From the NCBI GenBank assembly GCA_944548615.1, contig OX155965.1:20557101-20621100 (forward strand): 64,000 bases of DNA. The letters run 5' to 3'. The notes below the pieces were generated by a model. The model worked only from the letters and a program-made list of their open reading frames with translations, was not told where the DNA came from and did not search any database. The stretch comes from Micropterix aruncella (lineage: Eukaryota; Arthropoda; Insecta; Lepidoptera; Micropterigidae). Numbering within the stretch: the first letter of the stretch is position 1; each line of letters opens with the position of its first letter. Shown piece after piece: positions 24,346-36,700 of the stretch. Both the position numbers and the translations under genes were made by a program.

Positions 24346-24519
24346 TTTTTTAACTTAAGGTTTTATCGTATGTATTAATCGTGTTTTTAGGAAGTCACTT
24401 CACTCAGATAGTGTACCTACTGTTGTACGAGAAAACTTACTGCGTGGGATATCTTCCCAGAAATAATTATCTTTGCGAAGGAAAGTAATTATGCACATAT
24501 ATTAAGTCCTTACTAGTGA

Positions 24520-25137
24520 TGCCACGAATATTCGGTACTATTCGCTATTCGGCCGATTCGACCATTTTTTAAATATTTGGTATTTAGTCGAATACTGCGT
24601 ACTATTCGGCCGAATACCGAATACCATAATGTAAAAAAGGCACTTAAAAATATATCTATTTTAATAACAAATTATATTATTGCATCAATATCTTAAATCT
24701 ATTAGTGGTAGGTTATGATGAAAGAAAACATTTTTTTCATCATTGGTTGGTTTGAAACGATTGCGCTTTTCCTCGTAAACTATTCCTGCTTCTGAAAATA
24801 GCCTCTCACTATAAACTTTACTGCCAGGAGATGATAGCTAAATCATTGCGAATGTTGTTAGGTTCGGATATTGCTTTGCGTTTGCTGACCACCACTTATA
24901 AGGGTCTGCCATACATTCTAGGCGAACAATTTTCAAATACAAATCAATCTCACGTGCAGTAGAACTTTTCTCCACACCCTCATCATTTTGCATATTATCT
25001 GTAGCAACTTCCTCAAAACAGTCCCAGAAACTGTCGCGTATTTCAAAAGTTATATCACTTCCATTGGTCTTACTTTTCTTACAAAGTGGAGAATAGTCAC
25101 CATCAGATTCAATACCACTAATCTCATCACATCTCAT
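24520..25137 (-). pseudogene. hAT transposase C-terminal relic and 3' end
   Basis: hAT transposases end in a dimerisation domain. On the minus strand the frame from 25137 reads a linker, then EIDLYLKIVRLECMADPYKWW and YPNLTTFAMI. An in-frame TAG at about 24838 interrupts it. The same frame continues as VYSERLFSEAGIVYEEKRNR and NVFFHHNLPLI to about 24695, an almost textbook hAT C-terminal block (PSERxFSxAGxxxxxKRNxL, HxNLPL). About 100 bp of ATTCGGCCGAATACC-type repeats follow, and the end is probably near TAGTGATGCCACGAATATTC at 24515-24535. The N-terminal two-thirds, including the catalytic core, is absent. Confidence 0.85.
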
Positions 25138-25690
25138 TTTCAGACCTTATAAAATATTGTTTGTCTTGCTCTTTCCGTTTGAACCAATCCTAAGGAACTA
25201 GTTTTGAACCGCGGGTTAAGAAAAGCGGCAACCAATGAGACAGGTCATCGTACAAAGATTGCTAAACGTTCCTGTATCGGTCATACCTTTATAAGAAACT
25301 AGCTGACCCGTGCCCACTTCCTTGAAAGGTAAAACTTTTTACTTGTGATGAAATAATGAGTGTGGTTTGGTTAATACTGAGTGCTATGATTTATTTCCTG
25401 ACTGCCAAAAGAAGTGTTATATTTTTACTGCATATGTATGTATGTATTTGCATGCCAATTTGACTATATTACCGTTATTTTTGAGTGTCTCCTTGTGAGT
25501 GTCTTATTTGTGAGTGTCTTATCTCTTTAACCATTTATGCAGTAAAAGTGAAATTATATGCAATAAAAGGGAAAAGTCTTTTGTTTTAAACACTTGAGAC
25601 GATAAATTTACTTATTCTGATATGAATTCATAATTGTTGATAATATGACCAATAAATATGACCTAATGATTTAAATTAAAAATAATATAA
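25138..25690. other. No gene; possible repeat end
   Basis: ACTAGCTGACCCGTGCCCACTTCCTT at about 25297-25322 resembles the start of widespread invertebrate LINE 3' segments. The rest is unassigned. Confidence 0.3.
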
Positions 25691-26047
25691 AAAACTACTT
25701 TTTGTGACTTGAATATAAAATTTGGACATATGCTGTCGCTGACTTTTTTGTAGGCATTATAAAGCTCTATAAAGCACTTCTCTAGAACTTAATCATATGT
25801 CTCTCATCGTTAAAGCAGAGTTAGTTAGAAACGTTTTCGTTCGACCGTTTTCTCTCCGAGTTATTTGCAAATCTGACTACCACGAAAAAGTCTTTATATT
25901 TTTCGAATTAATATATAGCCTATGGCACTCACAAAAAACGTGGCTTTCTATTGGTAAAAGAATTTTCAAAATCGGTTCAGCAGATCCAGAGATTACTTCC
26001 TACAACGTCACAAACTTTACCTCTTTATAATATTTGTATAGATGAAC
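25691..26047 (+). repeat. Dispersed repeat family C, copy 1
   Basis: Shares with 57545-57995 the phrases CTTGAATATAAAATTTGGACATATGCTG near the start, ATATAGCCTATGGCACTCAC in the middle and a TTTGTATAGATGAA end. The ending TATAGATG also closes 56871-57200. Probably an untranslated LINE or SINE 3' segment. Confidence 0.55.
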
Positions 26048-26550
26048 GTGACAACATTAAGTCGGTAACAATTAAATATAAAATTAGTGATCACTATGCC
26101 ACAGCGGTCAACATTGGTACTGATGGTGGGGGCGACACGACCAGTGGGGAGCGAAAGACACGCGTATTTGACAACGGCCTAACAAATAGCCGCTTACAAT
26201 CGATAGACTGGGCAAGCATGATGTCGGGAACAAATGATCCTAATAAAATGATAACTAATATTGCTGATACATTTACTCAAATATACAGTGAATGTATTAA
26301 AGAGGCATCATTAAAAAAATAACAGAAACACATTAATATTTTAAAACTACACTCTAATATTATAAAACTAATGAAAGAAAGAGACAAAGCTTATCATAGG
26401 TGGAAAAATAACCAGAATCAGAATTTATGTAAATCTAAGGAATAAAGCCATAAGCAAAATAATTAACGCAAAGAGATGTTCTACAAAAATGGTTATAAAA
26501 ATGACTTGGAATAAAATTAAAATTCATTTCTTTGGTAATCTACTAATTCC
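26048..26550 (+). pseudogene. LINE endonuclease-RT linker relic
   Basis: The frame from about 26050 reads NIKSVTIKYKISDHYATAVN. The SDH motif is the last catalytic block of the apurinic-type endonuclease of LINE ORF2. Next comes a linker of the type found before the reverse transcriptase (NPNKMITNIADTFTQIYSEC-like), which stops at 26322. Out-of-frame KLMKERDKAYHRWK-like sequence follows. No reverse transcriptase core is left. Confidence 0.6.
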
Positions 26551-26590
26551 CTATCAAGAATTCCGCCTGTTAACCATGTTTCGGAAATTG

Positions 26591-27301
26591 CTATGATATG
26601 TTAATAGTGCAAAATGACGTTGTAAATAAAATAAAATCAGTCTTTGACCGCAACCCTCTTACTTTTGCGTAAAATATCCACTCTATGTAATGAGTAAATT
26701 CAATATGTATTTTCGGAATCTGGGGTTCTTTTCTGTGAGATACATATATCGTATTATATAATATTGCAATAATATAAATGATAAAAATATTGTTATTCAA
26801 TAGTGCAGAGTATATCTTTATGAGCACGCATAATAATAATATGGTATGAAGCACTAATGAATATAAAGTGTGTGAGATTTCAAAATAATAATATGTGAAC
26901 TGTGACTGCGAGCGTATAATAAACATCAGAAAGTGTGAGTATATTATATACGCATAATTGTCGTCGAATATTGTTGCAACAGCTGATTTATGATTGTATG
27001 AGCTTACGGAGTGTAGCTTGTACCGCCGATTGAATGAAATGAAATATGAATCTATATCAGGTGCTATTTCCTCAAAGAAGTTACTTTGAATGTAGGTGTT
27101 CAGCTTGATTAGTACATACATTGAGTGGTTTAGATGTTGTGAGGTTAGGGACGGGAATAGTTCGAATTTAAGCGACATTACATAAAAGATAAAATACACA
27201 AATAAAATAATAATAACATGTATGGTAATAAATAGTGAAATTAAGCTATAAAATTTAATATGCCTTAGAATATGCGTTTGCATTATGCATAAATTATGCA
27301 T
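26591..27301 (-). CDS. Unrecognised hydrophobic ORF, 236 codons
   Basis: This is an open minus-strand frame. It is far longer than expected by chance at this AT content and the longest in the window apart from the BEL polyprotein, the zinc-finger gene and the spliced transposon exon. It is rich in Ile, Phe, Tyr and Leu. Hydrophobic stretches lie at about residues 15-42 (LISLFITIHVIIILFVYF), 125-135, 145-165 and 168-190 (NIFIIYIIAILYNTIYV), so a multi-pass membrane protein or a fragment of one is conceivable. I see no TYhhhhhQF chemoreceptor signature and no splice-linked exons. It could be a decayed chemoreceptor-type exon or a chance frame from a purine-skewed plus strand. No function is claimed. 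Confidence 0.25.
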   Translation of the reverse strand: MHNLCIMQTHILRHIKFYSLISLFITIHVIIILFVYFIFYVMSLKFELFPSLTSQHLNHSMYVLIKLNTYIQSNFFEEIAPDIDSYFISFNRRYKLHSVSSYNHKSAVATIFDDNYAYIIYSHFLMFIIRSQSQFTYYYFEISHTLYSLVLHTILLLCVLIKIYSALLNNNIFIIYIIAILYNTIYVSHRKEPQIPKIHIEFTHYIEWIFYAKVRGLRSKTDFILFTTSFCTINIS

Positions 27302-27470
27302 TCAAATATGCATTAAATTACGACAGCCCATTCTAACTTTCACCAAGACAGGACTGCGGCAAAAGAGTTGGCTTCCAGCGAGGGAACTCCTCAACGGTCA
27401 ACAGCACAGACACGAAATTTTGTATACGCATTAAATTACGATAGCCCGTTCTAAGTCTCACAATGCAATG
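27302..27470 (+). repeat. Minisatellite element fragment, copy 3
   Basis: One and a half units of the ~120-bp repeat (CAACGGTCAACAGCACAGAC, then ACGAAATTTTGTATACGCATT) without the element ends; truncated on both sides. Confidence 0.6.
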
Positions 27471-27779
27471 GCAGTGCACTTATAAAGAAATTTTAAGTCG
27501 GTTTTTTTTGTTAAAATTGTGTAGGTATTATATTATTGTTTCCCTCGTGCGCATGCATGAGAAGGTCATGCTCTTGCAATTAGTTACGGTTCCCGTTGTT
27601 GCGAATGGAGAAGGCAATGCAAACTTGTATTTAAAAATCGGTTGTTTTACCCTAGATCTTTCCCGGCAAGTGGCCAAGGATGGTTTTAAGCATGATGTCA
27701 AATATTCACAAGAGGTAGTGACATCGTACGTCGATGAAAAGCCGAATATATCGAGAGTCAATGATCAGCCGATGTCAGT

Positions 27780-28872
27780 TCTCACAAATTTCTTGGTTTA
27801 GTTTTAGATAATCACTTGAGATGGAATGCACACGGAGAACAATTAAGTGACAAACTTTCTAGTGCCTGTTTTCTGCTGCGCCAAATACGAAAACTGATTA
27901 ATTCTAAGGACACGAAAACGATTTATTTCGCTTATTTTGAGTCTTTTCTCCGTTACGGTATTCTCTTCTGGGCGCAATGCACCATCGATCTAAGGCAACA
28001 TATTTTTTCATTGCAAAAACGGGCCATTCGAATTTTAAGTAATCTGGGTTATGTAGAATCATGCCGTGGTCATTTCAGAAGGCTTAAAATCCTCACCCTT
28101 CCATCTCTATACGTTTTAGAATGCGTTAAATTGATCACAAAAAACCTAGCTCAGCTGCCGATACATTCAGGTACCCATAAACACTTTACCAGGGGGAGAA
28201 ATAATCTGATTCTTCCTCGTCCAAATCTAGAACTTTTTAAAAGGAATCCGAGCTACGTCGGAATTATATGCTACAATAAGCTACCCTCTAGTATAAAAAA
28301 TATATGCCGCGAAGGAAAAATGCTCCAATTTAAAAATAAACTCAAATTATATCTAATTGAAAGAGAATTTACGACATTAACGATCTCTAAAAACTGTCTG
28401 CATCTCGACTATATCTCTTTCTGTAATAGGTTTTAAAACGATTTTCAATTTGACTAAAACGTATTAACTATTTTTTATTATTAGGTAGGCACATATTAAT
28501 TATACCTTGACTATTTTTATTTACAATATAATCACTAAGACATTTTATTTTACTTTTTGACAACCGTCCCTTTTTTTGTTATTTTTGACATTACATTTAT
28601 TAATTTTATACTAAAAAAACTTATTTTTATCGGTATTTTAAAGAATAATTTACTCTGTGTTTTTAATCTGGTAAACTAAATGGTGAGACTCGATTTTTTT
28701 CTACAATAATACCTTCTTCATTCTTACGAGTAACCTTTTACGTTTTGATTAGTAGTAGAAGAATTTGATCATTAAAAAAGAATTCAATGTTATCACGGCC
28801 AAATGTAATACTACTGTCTATACAACTATGTATTAGTTTTTAAGACAATAAACAATTTGATTTGATTGATTT
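27780..28872 (+). pseudogene. LINE reverse transcriptase C-terminal fragment with 3' tail
   Basis: The frame from 27780 to the TAA at 28436 is open for 218 codons. It reads HKFLGLVLDNHLRWNAHGEQ, then KLSSACFLLRQIRKL, YFAYFESFLRYGILFW and QKRAIRILSNL, the region following the catalytic palm in jockey/CR1-like LINEs (LGxxLDxxLxWxxH, LxYGIxFWG, LQKRAIR). The ORF terminates normally. About 430 bp of AT-rich 3' untranslated sequence follows and ends in a TTTGATTTGATTGATTTGA run near 28870, a usual LINE terminus. The uninterrupted frame suggests a fairly recent, 5'-truncated copy. Catalytic domains and endonuclease are absent, so it cannot move by itself. Confidence 0.85.
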
Positions 28873-31440
28873 GAGTTCTTCGGCGACGAGCGCTTAGTGA
28901 GAAAAGGGAATCTGACGATTTAACGGATTTAATCATCTACATTCTACGCAAATACACTGACCGGCGCAAATTCAATATGATTTCGGCCCAAAAAAGCATC
29001 TGTGTACCAAATTTCAAGTCATTAATTATAATATTTCGAGATTGAAAAATGACTAGTGCGCTCCCTGGTGAACCGATTTTAACCGATTTTTTTTCGACTC
29101 TGGCTATGGCTAAATGATGCCCTCATGCCCAATTTCAGCTCAATCGGATTAAGCGTTTCGGGGCCATTGTGAAGGAATACAGGCAGACACACAGAGATAC
29201 CGACAGATATACTTTTATCTATACATTATCTTATCCTCTTAGGTGGGCTCAAAATGGATATTTCAGTTTTCATCTCGCATAAAAATTGCGTTCACAATAA
29301 TTTTCCTCCTTATTGGTTGGTGGCCTAGGAAATTAAAAATTTGCAACTTCAAAATTAACCATGTCACAAATTTATAATACTCAACAAGTTTCGTCTAAAT
29401 TATAGGTACTTATTATGTCGCTGTAGTCTTCTGATGTTTTATTTTATTTTTTCGTAAATATGGATTTTACTGTTGATATCATAGTAAGTTATGTAGCCTA
29501 TATTTACTAATACCTAAACCTGTATACTACATATGTAAATATAATGCAAATATTTCAGCTAAATGCCCTACTATTCCGGTTCGATCGAATGGACAATAAT
29601 GTGAGGGGTTCGCATTTGGCTGTCAATATTTTAGAAGACAAACGAGCGCGCGATAAGCCCGCCCCGTAAAAAAACCGCTATGTTTTACAGCTTTATTCAC
29701 AACTGCGAGATAGAGCACTGTAGTGGAAAGAAATTTATTGAAAATCAATATTACCCGGCCGGAAACAAAGGCAGAAGTGTTTTTTGGGACAGTCTTTGTT
29801 TACGACCCCTGCCTGCCGACCGACCGACCGCCTACGCCGCTGGCTGTCTGCTTTCTAAGGCGTGTCTGGAAAAAGTAATAAATTAAGGAAATTTTCAGGC
29901 GGCGCTTTTTGTCCCCAGTGCCGGGAAGACTCGGGACATGAAATACAGTTTCGAACTGTCAAATCGCAAGTAATCACAATTATATATTGTGACAATATAC
30001 GTTGATTCCGATTACGGCTGCAGTGAATATTGACGTCTCTCGGACTTACATACAGTGTACTGGGAGCCCACACATTCGGACAGATATTTGCATGCCAGCT
30101 CACACCAACATCCGTACCATCTACGTTCAGTGCAAAAGTCGCTCGTAAATCGAGCAGGCGATCTATGCGACGCTGAATATTTTCTGCAGGAGATGGTAGG
30201 TACATATCAAAGATGTCCTTAGGAAAAATAGTTACGGAAAATATCACGAGACACACACGATCCAATACAGACAAACTAAGAAACCGAGCAGATCACGAGC
30301 GATCTTACCATACGTTAAGGGAGTGACAGATCGAATATGCAAAAAAAATCGATACAAAAACGATCTTAAAGCCGACCCAAAATATATCTCGATCTCTGAG
30401 ACCTGTGAAGGATGTAATACCACTACAAGCCCCGGGTGTGTATAAAATCTAATGCAGCTGTTGTTTAGCCTACATCAATAAACAAAACGGCCCATAGCCA
30501 CTCGACTGATGGAACACATCGGCCCGTATTTCGTTTCTCTCGGGCTTAAATTAAGCTGGTGTTAAAAATTAAGAACTTAAGATATAGATATGAATAAACG
30601 ATTACTTACGATAATCTGCGCTCATCATCTCTTCTTCGATTTAAAAGCCAATGCTGAGCAAACATTTTTGAAGATTGCAACACGACAAGGCTTCGGAATC
30701 ACAAGCAAAAACAAGTTACGCGGCTGTCAGACGAAGACTGATCGATTTTAGACCGTTCTTAGAAAAGACCCCGAACAAGACCTATCCGCCATGACAGTTG
30801 TCGAATTAATAAAATATTACTTGTTTTATTTCTCTGGCGGGTTGCTACATTGTAGAAAGGAAACCAACGATACAGATTAAAAGGATAAACCTTTACTCTT
30901 CAAAGAGATTTATTTCGGGTTCCTAGAGAAATTATGAGTGGCGAACTGCCCGCGAATATTTCTTAATGCAACCGCATAAAAGCACAGCGCGAGGCGCGCG
31001 CGGGTGAAATTAAATAAGGGCCCGTCCGCGCAGAACTGCTTTCTCTTAATTACAACGGACCCAAAAATTTCTACAATTTTGCTTCGGGGATTAACCGCTA
31101 ACTTAATTATAATTTTAATCAACTCAAAGGTAACTCCGAAGCCGACCTAACAAATTGTGTTATTTTAGTCGCGCGCGGCGCCGCTGCACGTTTTCACCAG
31201 AGTGTGAACTCAAATATGGGCCGCCCCCCTTTCCCTCCCCCCCAATTAACCGATTTTGTTTGCCCGCTTGACCCATGTCTGTGATTAAGTGTGCCGATGC
31301 GTAATTGCTGTGTGTGTTGTGTGTTTTAATGTTTTCGCAGTGGTGAATCCCAATCGACTGAAAATATTGGAGCTCTTTTAATGCGCTATAAGGTCACTTG
31401 TTCATACACGTTTTCTCGCCGTAGAAACATAAGCTTATAA
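28873..31440. other. Non-coding stretch with small repeats
   Basis: At 29040-29230 a LINE 3'-like segment ends CTTTTATCTATAC. The 139-codon minus frame at 29855-30274 matches nothing I know and is within chance expectation. GC-rich blocks at about 29790-29850 and 30940-31260 differ from the AT background and could be regulatory or single-copy. Confidence 0.4.
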
Positions 31441-31474
31441 AATCGAAGACTATCGCGATTGTTTCACATTATAA

Positions 31475-31943
31475 ATAGGATAGAAAACGAATTTACCGCT
31501 TGAAATTTGTAGGACCCGACGTTTCGGTGACGTTGCAGCCGCCGTTGTCTAGGGTAGACTGAAGAGCTGTCAGTCCGTTTTTTTGCGGGTAGGCCGCAAA
31601 CCGCTGCCGCCACTGCGTAGGTTATAACGGTGGTGGGGGGCCGGGCTCGGAGCGCGGGAATTTTGAAAATCTGTCTTGCACACAACACTCACTGTATCGC
31701 AACGCAAAGACGTAAGACAGGATACAGTGAGTGTTGTGTGCAAGACGGATTTTCAAAATCCCGCGCTCCGAGCCCGGCCCCCCACCACCGTTATAACCTA
31801 CGCAGTGGCGGCAGCGGTATGCGGCCTACCCGCAAAACAACGGACTGACAGCTCTTCAGTCTACCCTAGACAACGGCGGCTGCAACGTCACCGAAACGTC
31901 GGGTCCTTCAAATTTCACGCGGTAAATTCGTTTTCTATCCTAT
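31475..31943. repeat. Long palindrome, foldback repeat family B copy 2
   Basis: Arms 31475-31698 and 31721-31943 are near-perfect reverse complements (about 223 bp each) around a 22-bp centre. I see only scattered single-base differences and a small length change in a T run near 31581. Arm content (CCGACGTTTCGG, CGTAGGTTATAACGGTGGTG) is homologous to the foldback at 23376-23905. Outside the left arm, 31443-31474 continues the family sequence. The right arm is followed by unrelated sequence and, 51 bp on, by the BEL insertion. Confidence 0.9.
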
Positions 31944-31989
31944 TGAAAAAATCATTATTGACATTACAGTTCGAGGTATTTCCATTATA

Positions 31990-31994
31990 TAAAG
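31990..31994. repeat. Target site duplication, left
   Basis: TAAAG directly abuts the element and is repeated at 40888-40892. Five bp is the usual length for BEL/Pao integration. Confidence 0.95.
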
Positions 31995-33413
31995 TGGTTG
32001 GGATTTTTACCCGGTTTGCATAAACCCACTTTACTTGTGAATTTACGCGACCCCCTTTGTGCTGGGTAATTACCCCTTCGATTATCTTCAATGGTTTTCA
32101 CCTTGGACTGTATTCAAATGGTAATCACTCACCAGCTAGGTTGGTTTTTCTCTCAGGGGTGGTTGTCTCGAACGATTGGTGGATTCCAACCTCACAAGGA
32201 AATTAGTTCGGCGAGAGGCTTCCGTGATAGAACCTCACTTTCCTCAGGTCACGCAGGATAAGCTTCCGTCGAAAATAAACACTTTTTATTCGCGAGACTT
32301 TCTTTTATTCGGTCACTTATCTTTACTTTTACATTGAGTTCCGAGTACTTATAATTTACTACTAAGTCCCGGTGCTTGGATCGCGGCGCGTTCACGCTGA
32401 TCCTTTGCCAATTTACAACTGAAGCTTTCGCTCTTTTCTGTCGTCGATCGCCATTACATTTTTTTCTAAGATAGCGACCGCCCTTACCTCTCATTGGTCT
32501 AGATCCTTCCAGAAATTTCTAAACACACCCCTATTACTGCGCCGCACACGTTTTGTCCAATAACGAGACAGGGCGCATAACAGATGCAACCCCGTTTGAG
32601 AGAGACATCGCGATCATGCTTCCTCGCTTGCACGCTAGAGCGAGAAGCGAATACACTAGTTGTCTCTGTCTTACATTTAAACATTTTATAGACATATTAT
32701 TTGCTTAATTTAAAAGAAAAGAATCTACCCTAGTACAGGCATTAACCTAGTTGGGTAGTTTTTAAGACATAATTTTCGTACTACTTCCTCTTAAATAAAG
32801 CATTATTATTATTATTGTTATTACAGATTCTCGTCGCAAACGCCACCGTTCCCGAGTACATATTGTCTTAAACATAGGTTAGTTTCAGGTCATTAGTAAC
32901 AAGTTAATATTAATGTTAGATCGTTAATTAGGCTAATTAAGTTGTCTCTCCTAGCGCTTTACTTTACATTAAACGAAATACTATATGCTATGCTTTAATT
33001 AATCATGCAAGTTTCTTTACATTTTAAACTATATTATTTCTAGGGTGAATTGTGGGATTTGGAGTATGTATGATTTTTTGTAACGTCCACGGTTTTTATT
33101 TCGTAGTCTTTTGCCAGTCGCCTCGCCAGGGAATTTATCGTTACCATGTGTTACTAAGGGGTCCTTTTCACGATTTATTTTGAATGGGAACGTTGTCGGT
33201 CCCTGGATTCTCGTGTTTCAGGGTCGACCGCTCGTTTATTTTATATTTTATAGCCCCTTTCTGTCCTTTCCTTTGAGTTATCAGCTATTTTTCAAGGAAT
33301 CTCATATCCTCGGCGTCCGTGACTAATTATGTTTCCTACCCTTTGTAAGAGGGTCTCACTTTTAGGGAAGATTTATCGACCCTGGCGTCCGCTCTTTCGG
33401 ATATTCTGAACCA
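31995..33413 (-). repeat. 3' LTR of the BEL/Pao element
   Basis: Same sequence as 39469-40887. Short frames at 32249-32494, 32499-32684 and 33111-33326 recur exactly in the other LTR and are not genes. Confidence 0.95.
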
Positions 33414-33425
33414 TTCCCCCCCCCC
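33414..33425 (-). promoter_or_regulatory. Polypurine tract
   Basis: On the minus strand GGGGGGGGGGAA immediately precedes the TGGTT of the 3' LTR. This is the position where the plus-strand DNA primer is made during reverse transcription. Confidence 0.85.
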
Positions 33426-33766
33426 AATGGGCTCTGAGCCTCATTGGCTCCTGTCTCCATCTATTTGGTTTACCTAATTTACATCTTATTTACATAATCC
33501 AGTCTTATTTTTTACTCATTCACCTATGGGATTCTACTTATCTAACTGTCATATTCAATTTTCCTTATTGGTCTAGTGAGGTGACGGATCTTTCTTATTC
33601 AACCTATGAGAATTTCTCATTAATCTACTTAGAATATGTACCGCTTTCCGTTAACTTTCGTTTTTCATTTCTTACGAGACAAACGTCAACTTGCGTTTTC
33701 ACTTTTAAATTCTAGCTAGACTATTTTTATTTTCTACTGTGACGAATAGACTTTCGCTTTTTCCAC

Positions 33767-36700
33767 TTAGACATTAGTGACAGTTGTTTCTGCCTGATCA
33801 GCTGTTGTATGTATTTTTACAAGTTTACTGACAGGGCGCCTATACACTTTCCCGTCCACTAATAGGTCTACTATTCGCACTTGGCCTGTTTTGTCAGGGA
33901 AAACTTGAGTCACCCGACCTCTGGCCCACCTTCCTCGTTCTAGGGAAGGATCTAACAGGACTACTAAGTCTCCGATTTTTAACGGAGTTCCCTTTGTCGC
34001 CCACTTAGGTCTTTTAACCAACAATGGAAGTACTTCTTTAGACCAGCGGTACCAGAAAGCATCAGCAAGTATTTGCGATTGTTTCCAGTGATTTTTGTTA
34101 GATAACTCAGTTGTATTATTCTGACCTACCGCTGTACTATCATCTGCATGGCCTAATAGGAAATCTGCGGGTGTGAGGGGTCTCTCATCCCGAGTATCTA
34201 GAGATATATACGTGAGCGGCCTGTGGTTCATCATCGCTGAGACTTCGCATAATAATGTTCTCAGCACATCTTCATTTGGCGCTCGCTCCTTTAATATGGC
34301 ATATAACGATTTTTTTGCCGTTTTTATCTGACTCTCCCAAACTCCACCGAAATGGGGTCCTGAAGGAGGGGAGAAACTCCATTTTATCTCGTCGGCACTT
34401 AGACGATCCCTCACTTCATGGTTGTCGATAGCTGACAAAACTTTTCTTAATTCAGCGTCCGCACCGCGGAACCCAGTGGCATTGTCGCTCATAATTTCCC
34501 GCGGCTTCCCCCTGGCTGCTATAAAACGTCTTATAGCTAACAAGGCCGAGCTGGTTGACAAATCTCCAGCTAGTTCGATATGGGTCGCTCTCGTGTTAAA
34601 ACAAGTGAAGAGTAATCCATATCGTTTTTCCACTTTCTTTCGATTAGTGACGAAGAACGGCCCAAAAGCGTCCAAACCTACAGTGTGGAAACAGCGCCTT
34701 CGGGTGGTTATTCGCGCGGATGGGAGTTGGCCCATTTGTGCGGTCATAGGCTTCGCGCGGCGGATAGTGCAATAGACACATTCTCGTGAGATCTTTTTCA
34801 CCGTTTGTCGCGCCCCAATGACCCAAAACTGTTCTCTCAGCACTGATAAAATTAATTCAGCGCCGCCGTGAGCATTAATCTCGTATAAATGTTTCACGAG
34901 CAACACCGTGAATCTATCCTTACCGTGTAATATATATGGCCTTTTTGTGTCGAAAAGTGTGTCGTTCGCATTTTCGATCCGGCCTCCTAACCGTATTAAC
35001 CCTTCCGCGTCGATATACGCGTTCAATCCGAACAGACGGCTGTCTTTCGGCAATATTTTCTGATGACGTATCAGGTCTATCTCGTGCGCGAAAATTCGAT
35101 GTTGTGATTCCTTGATCAGAAATTTTTTCCCGGTTGCGATATCGTCGCTTTCGAGTACTTTTGACGTGGTTTTTTTTCTACACAGATCTATAAATTTTTT
35201 CACATATGCCATGGTTCGACTCGCCCGCATGTACCGGGAAAATCTACCTATGTCAATTACGCTTTCATTTTTTTCTGTCGTTGTTAGTACAAGTTTTGTC
35301 TTAAATTCTAACAATGCTCTCTCTTCCGGTTTCGGATCGGTTGGCTCCTGGAGCGGCCAGTGTTCTCTACTGCCACGCAAGAAAGCAGGTCCCGCGAACC
35401 ATCTACCTTCCGGGCTTAAATCTATCTTGGTGGTATTCCGTGTGCCATCATCAGCGGGGTTGTCGCTCCCTGCTAACCAATGCCACTGTCTTGGAGACGT
35501 GAGCTCATCGATCACACCTAGTCTATTTGCTACAAACTGGAGGTGACATTCCTTTTGTGACAAAATCCACCACCACACATTTTTTGAGTCTGTCCACATA
35601 AAGACGTCATCGAAACTTAATGCGCTCTCTTGTTTTATTTTTGAGGCCAGTTCAGCACCTAACAGCGCCGCGGTGAGTTCTAACCTGGGGATTGTCAGTT
35701 TGCCTTTCAAAGGTGCCACTCGAGTTTTGCTAGCCATAAAAGATACCTTGTGCTCGCCGCTACAGCCTGTAATCCTAACATATGCAACAGCACACATCGC
35801 CTTTTCAGACGAATCGCAGAATACGTGCAATTGCCTTTTTTCACCCGCTTGTTTGGTGGCGCCATTATAACGTGAGATTCGCACACCTTGCGCTAATCTC
35901 AGTTCTTGCAACCACCGAAGCCAATATTTAACTACATCGCTCGGGATCTCGTCGTCCCAGGCCACTCGGCTACTCCATACCTGCTGCATGATCAGTTTAG
36001 CCCTTATAGTTAGCGGTGAAAGCGCACCCATTGGGTCCCATAGCTGCATTATTAATTTTAGCGCTTCCCGCTTCGACGGAATCTTATTTCCCGTCGTCAG
36101 ATCTTCGCTGAGGCGGTCCATGCTCACATTAAATGCTAACTGATCAGAGGCAGGTAGCCACGTCAAGCCTAATATACGTTGTGACGTCAACTCACCCTTT
36201 TCCAGAGATACTTGCGCGAGCGCGCGGTTTTCTTCCGGTATCCCGGTTAAAGCCTCGTTTTTATTTGAAGCCCAACCGGTCATAGTGAAATTCCCAGCTT
36301 TATGAATCAAATTAATTTCCCTGATGACTTGTTTTGCTTCCTCTAACGTGTCTACTCCCGCCAGCAAATCATCAACGTACGAATCGCGCTCTATTATTTT
36401 TACAGCCGCTGGGTACTGGTCCTTAAACCGAGCTGCGTTTTTATTTTTTACGTAGATCGCGGAGGCCGGGGAGCAACAACTACCGAATATTAGACAGTCC
36501 ATTTTTAAGATTTTTGGAGGACTTTCACGCTGGAAACCTCGCCAGAGAAACAGCTGACTGAAGCTATCTTCCTCTCTCACTTTTATCCGAAGATACATAT
36601 CTCTTATGTCGGCCGTGAAAGCGATTGCATTTTCACGGAATCGTAATAAAATTCCTAATATGCTATTTAAATAGTCTGGTCCACCTAATAACATGCTATT

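Noticed and set aside
29855..30274. 139-codon minus frame as a gene
   Set aside because: No motif, no clear splice context, and length within chance expectation for 64 kb on both strands.
32249..33326. Frames inside the LTRs, duplicated at 39723-40800
   Set aside because: They exist twice only because LTRs are duplicated; no motif, and LTRs are normally non-coding.
33428..33766. Possible envelope gene after pol
   Set aside because: Only about 340 bp with no open frame; the element lacks an envelope.
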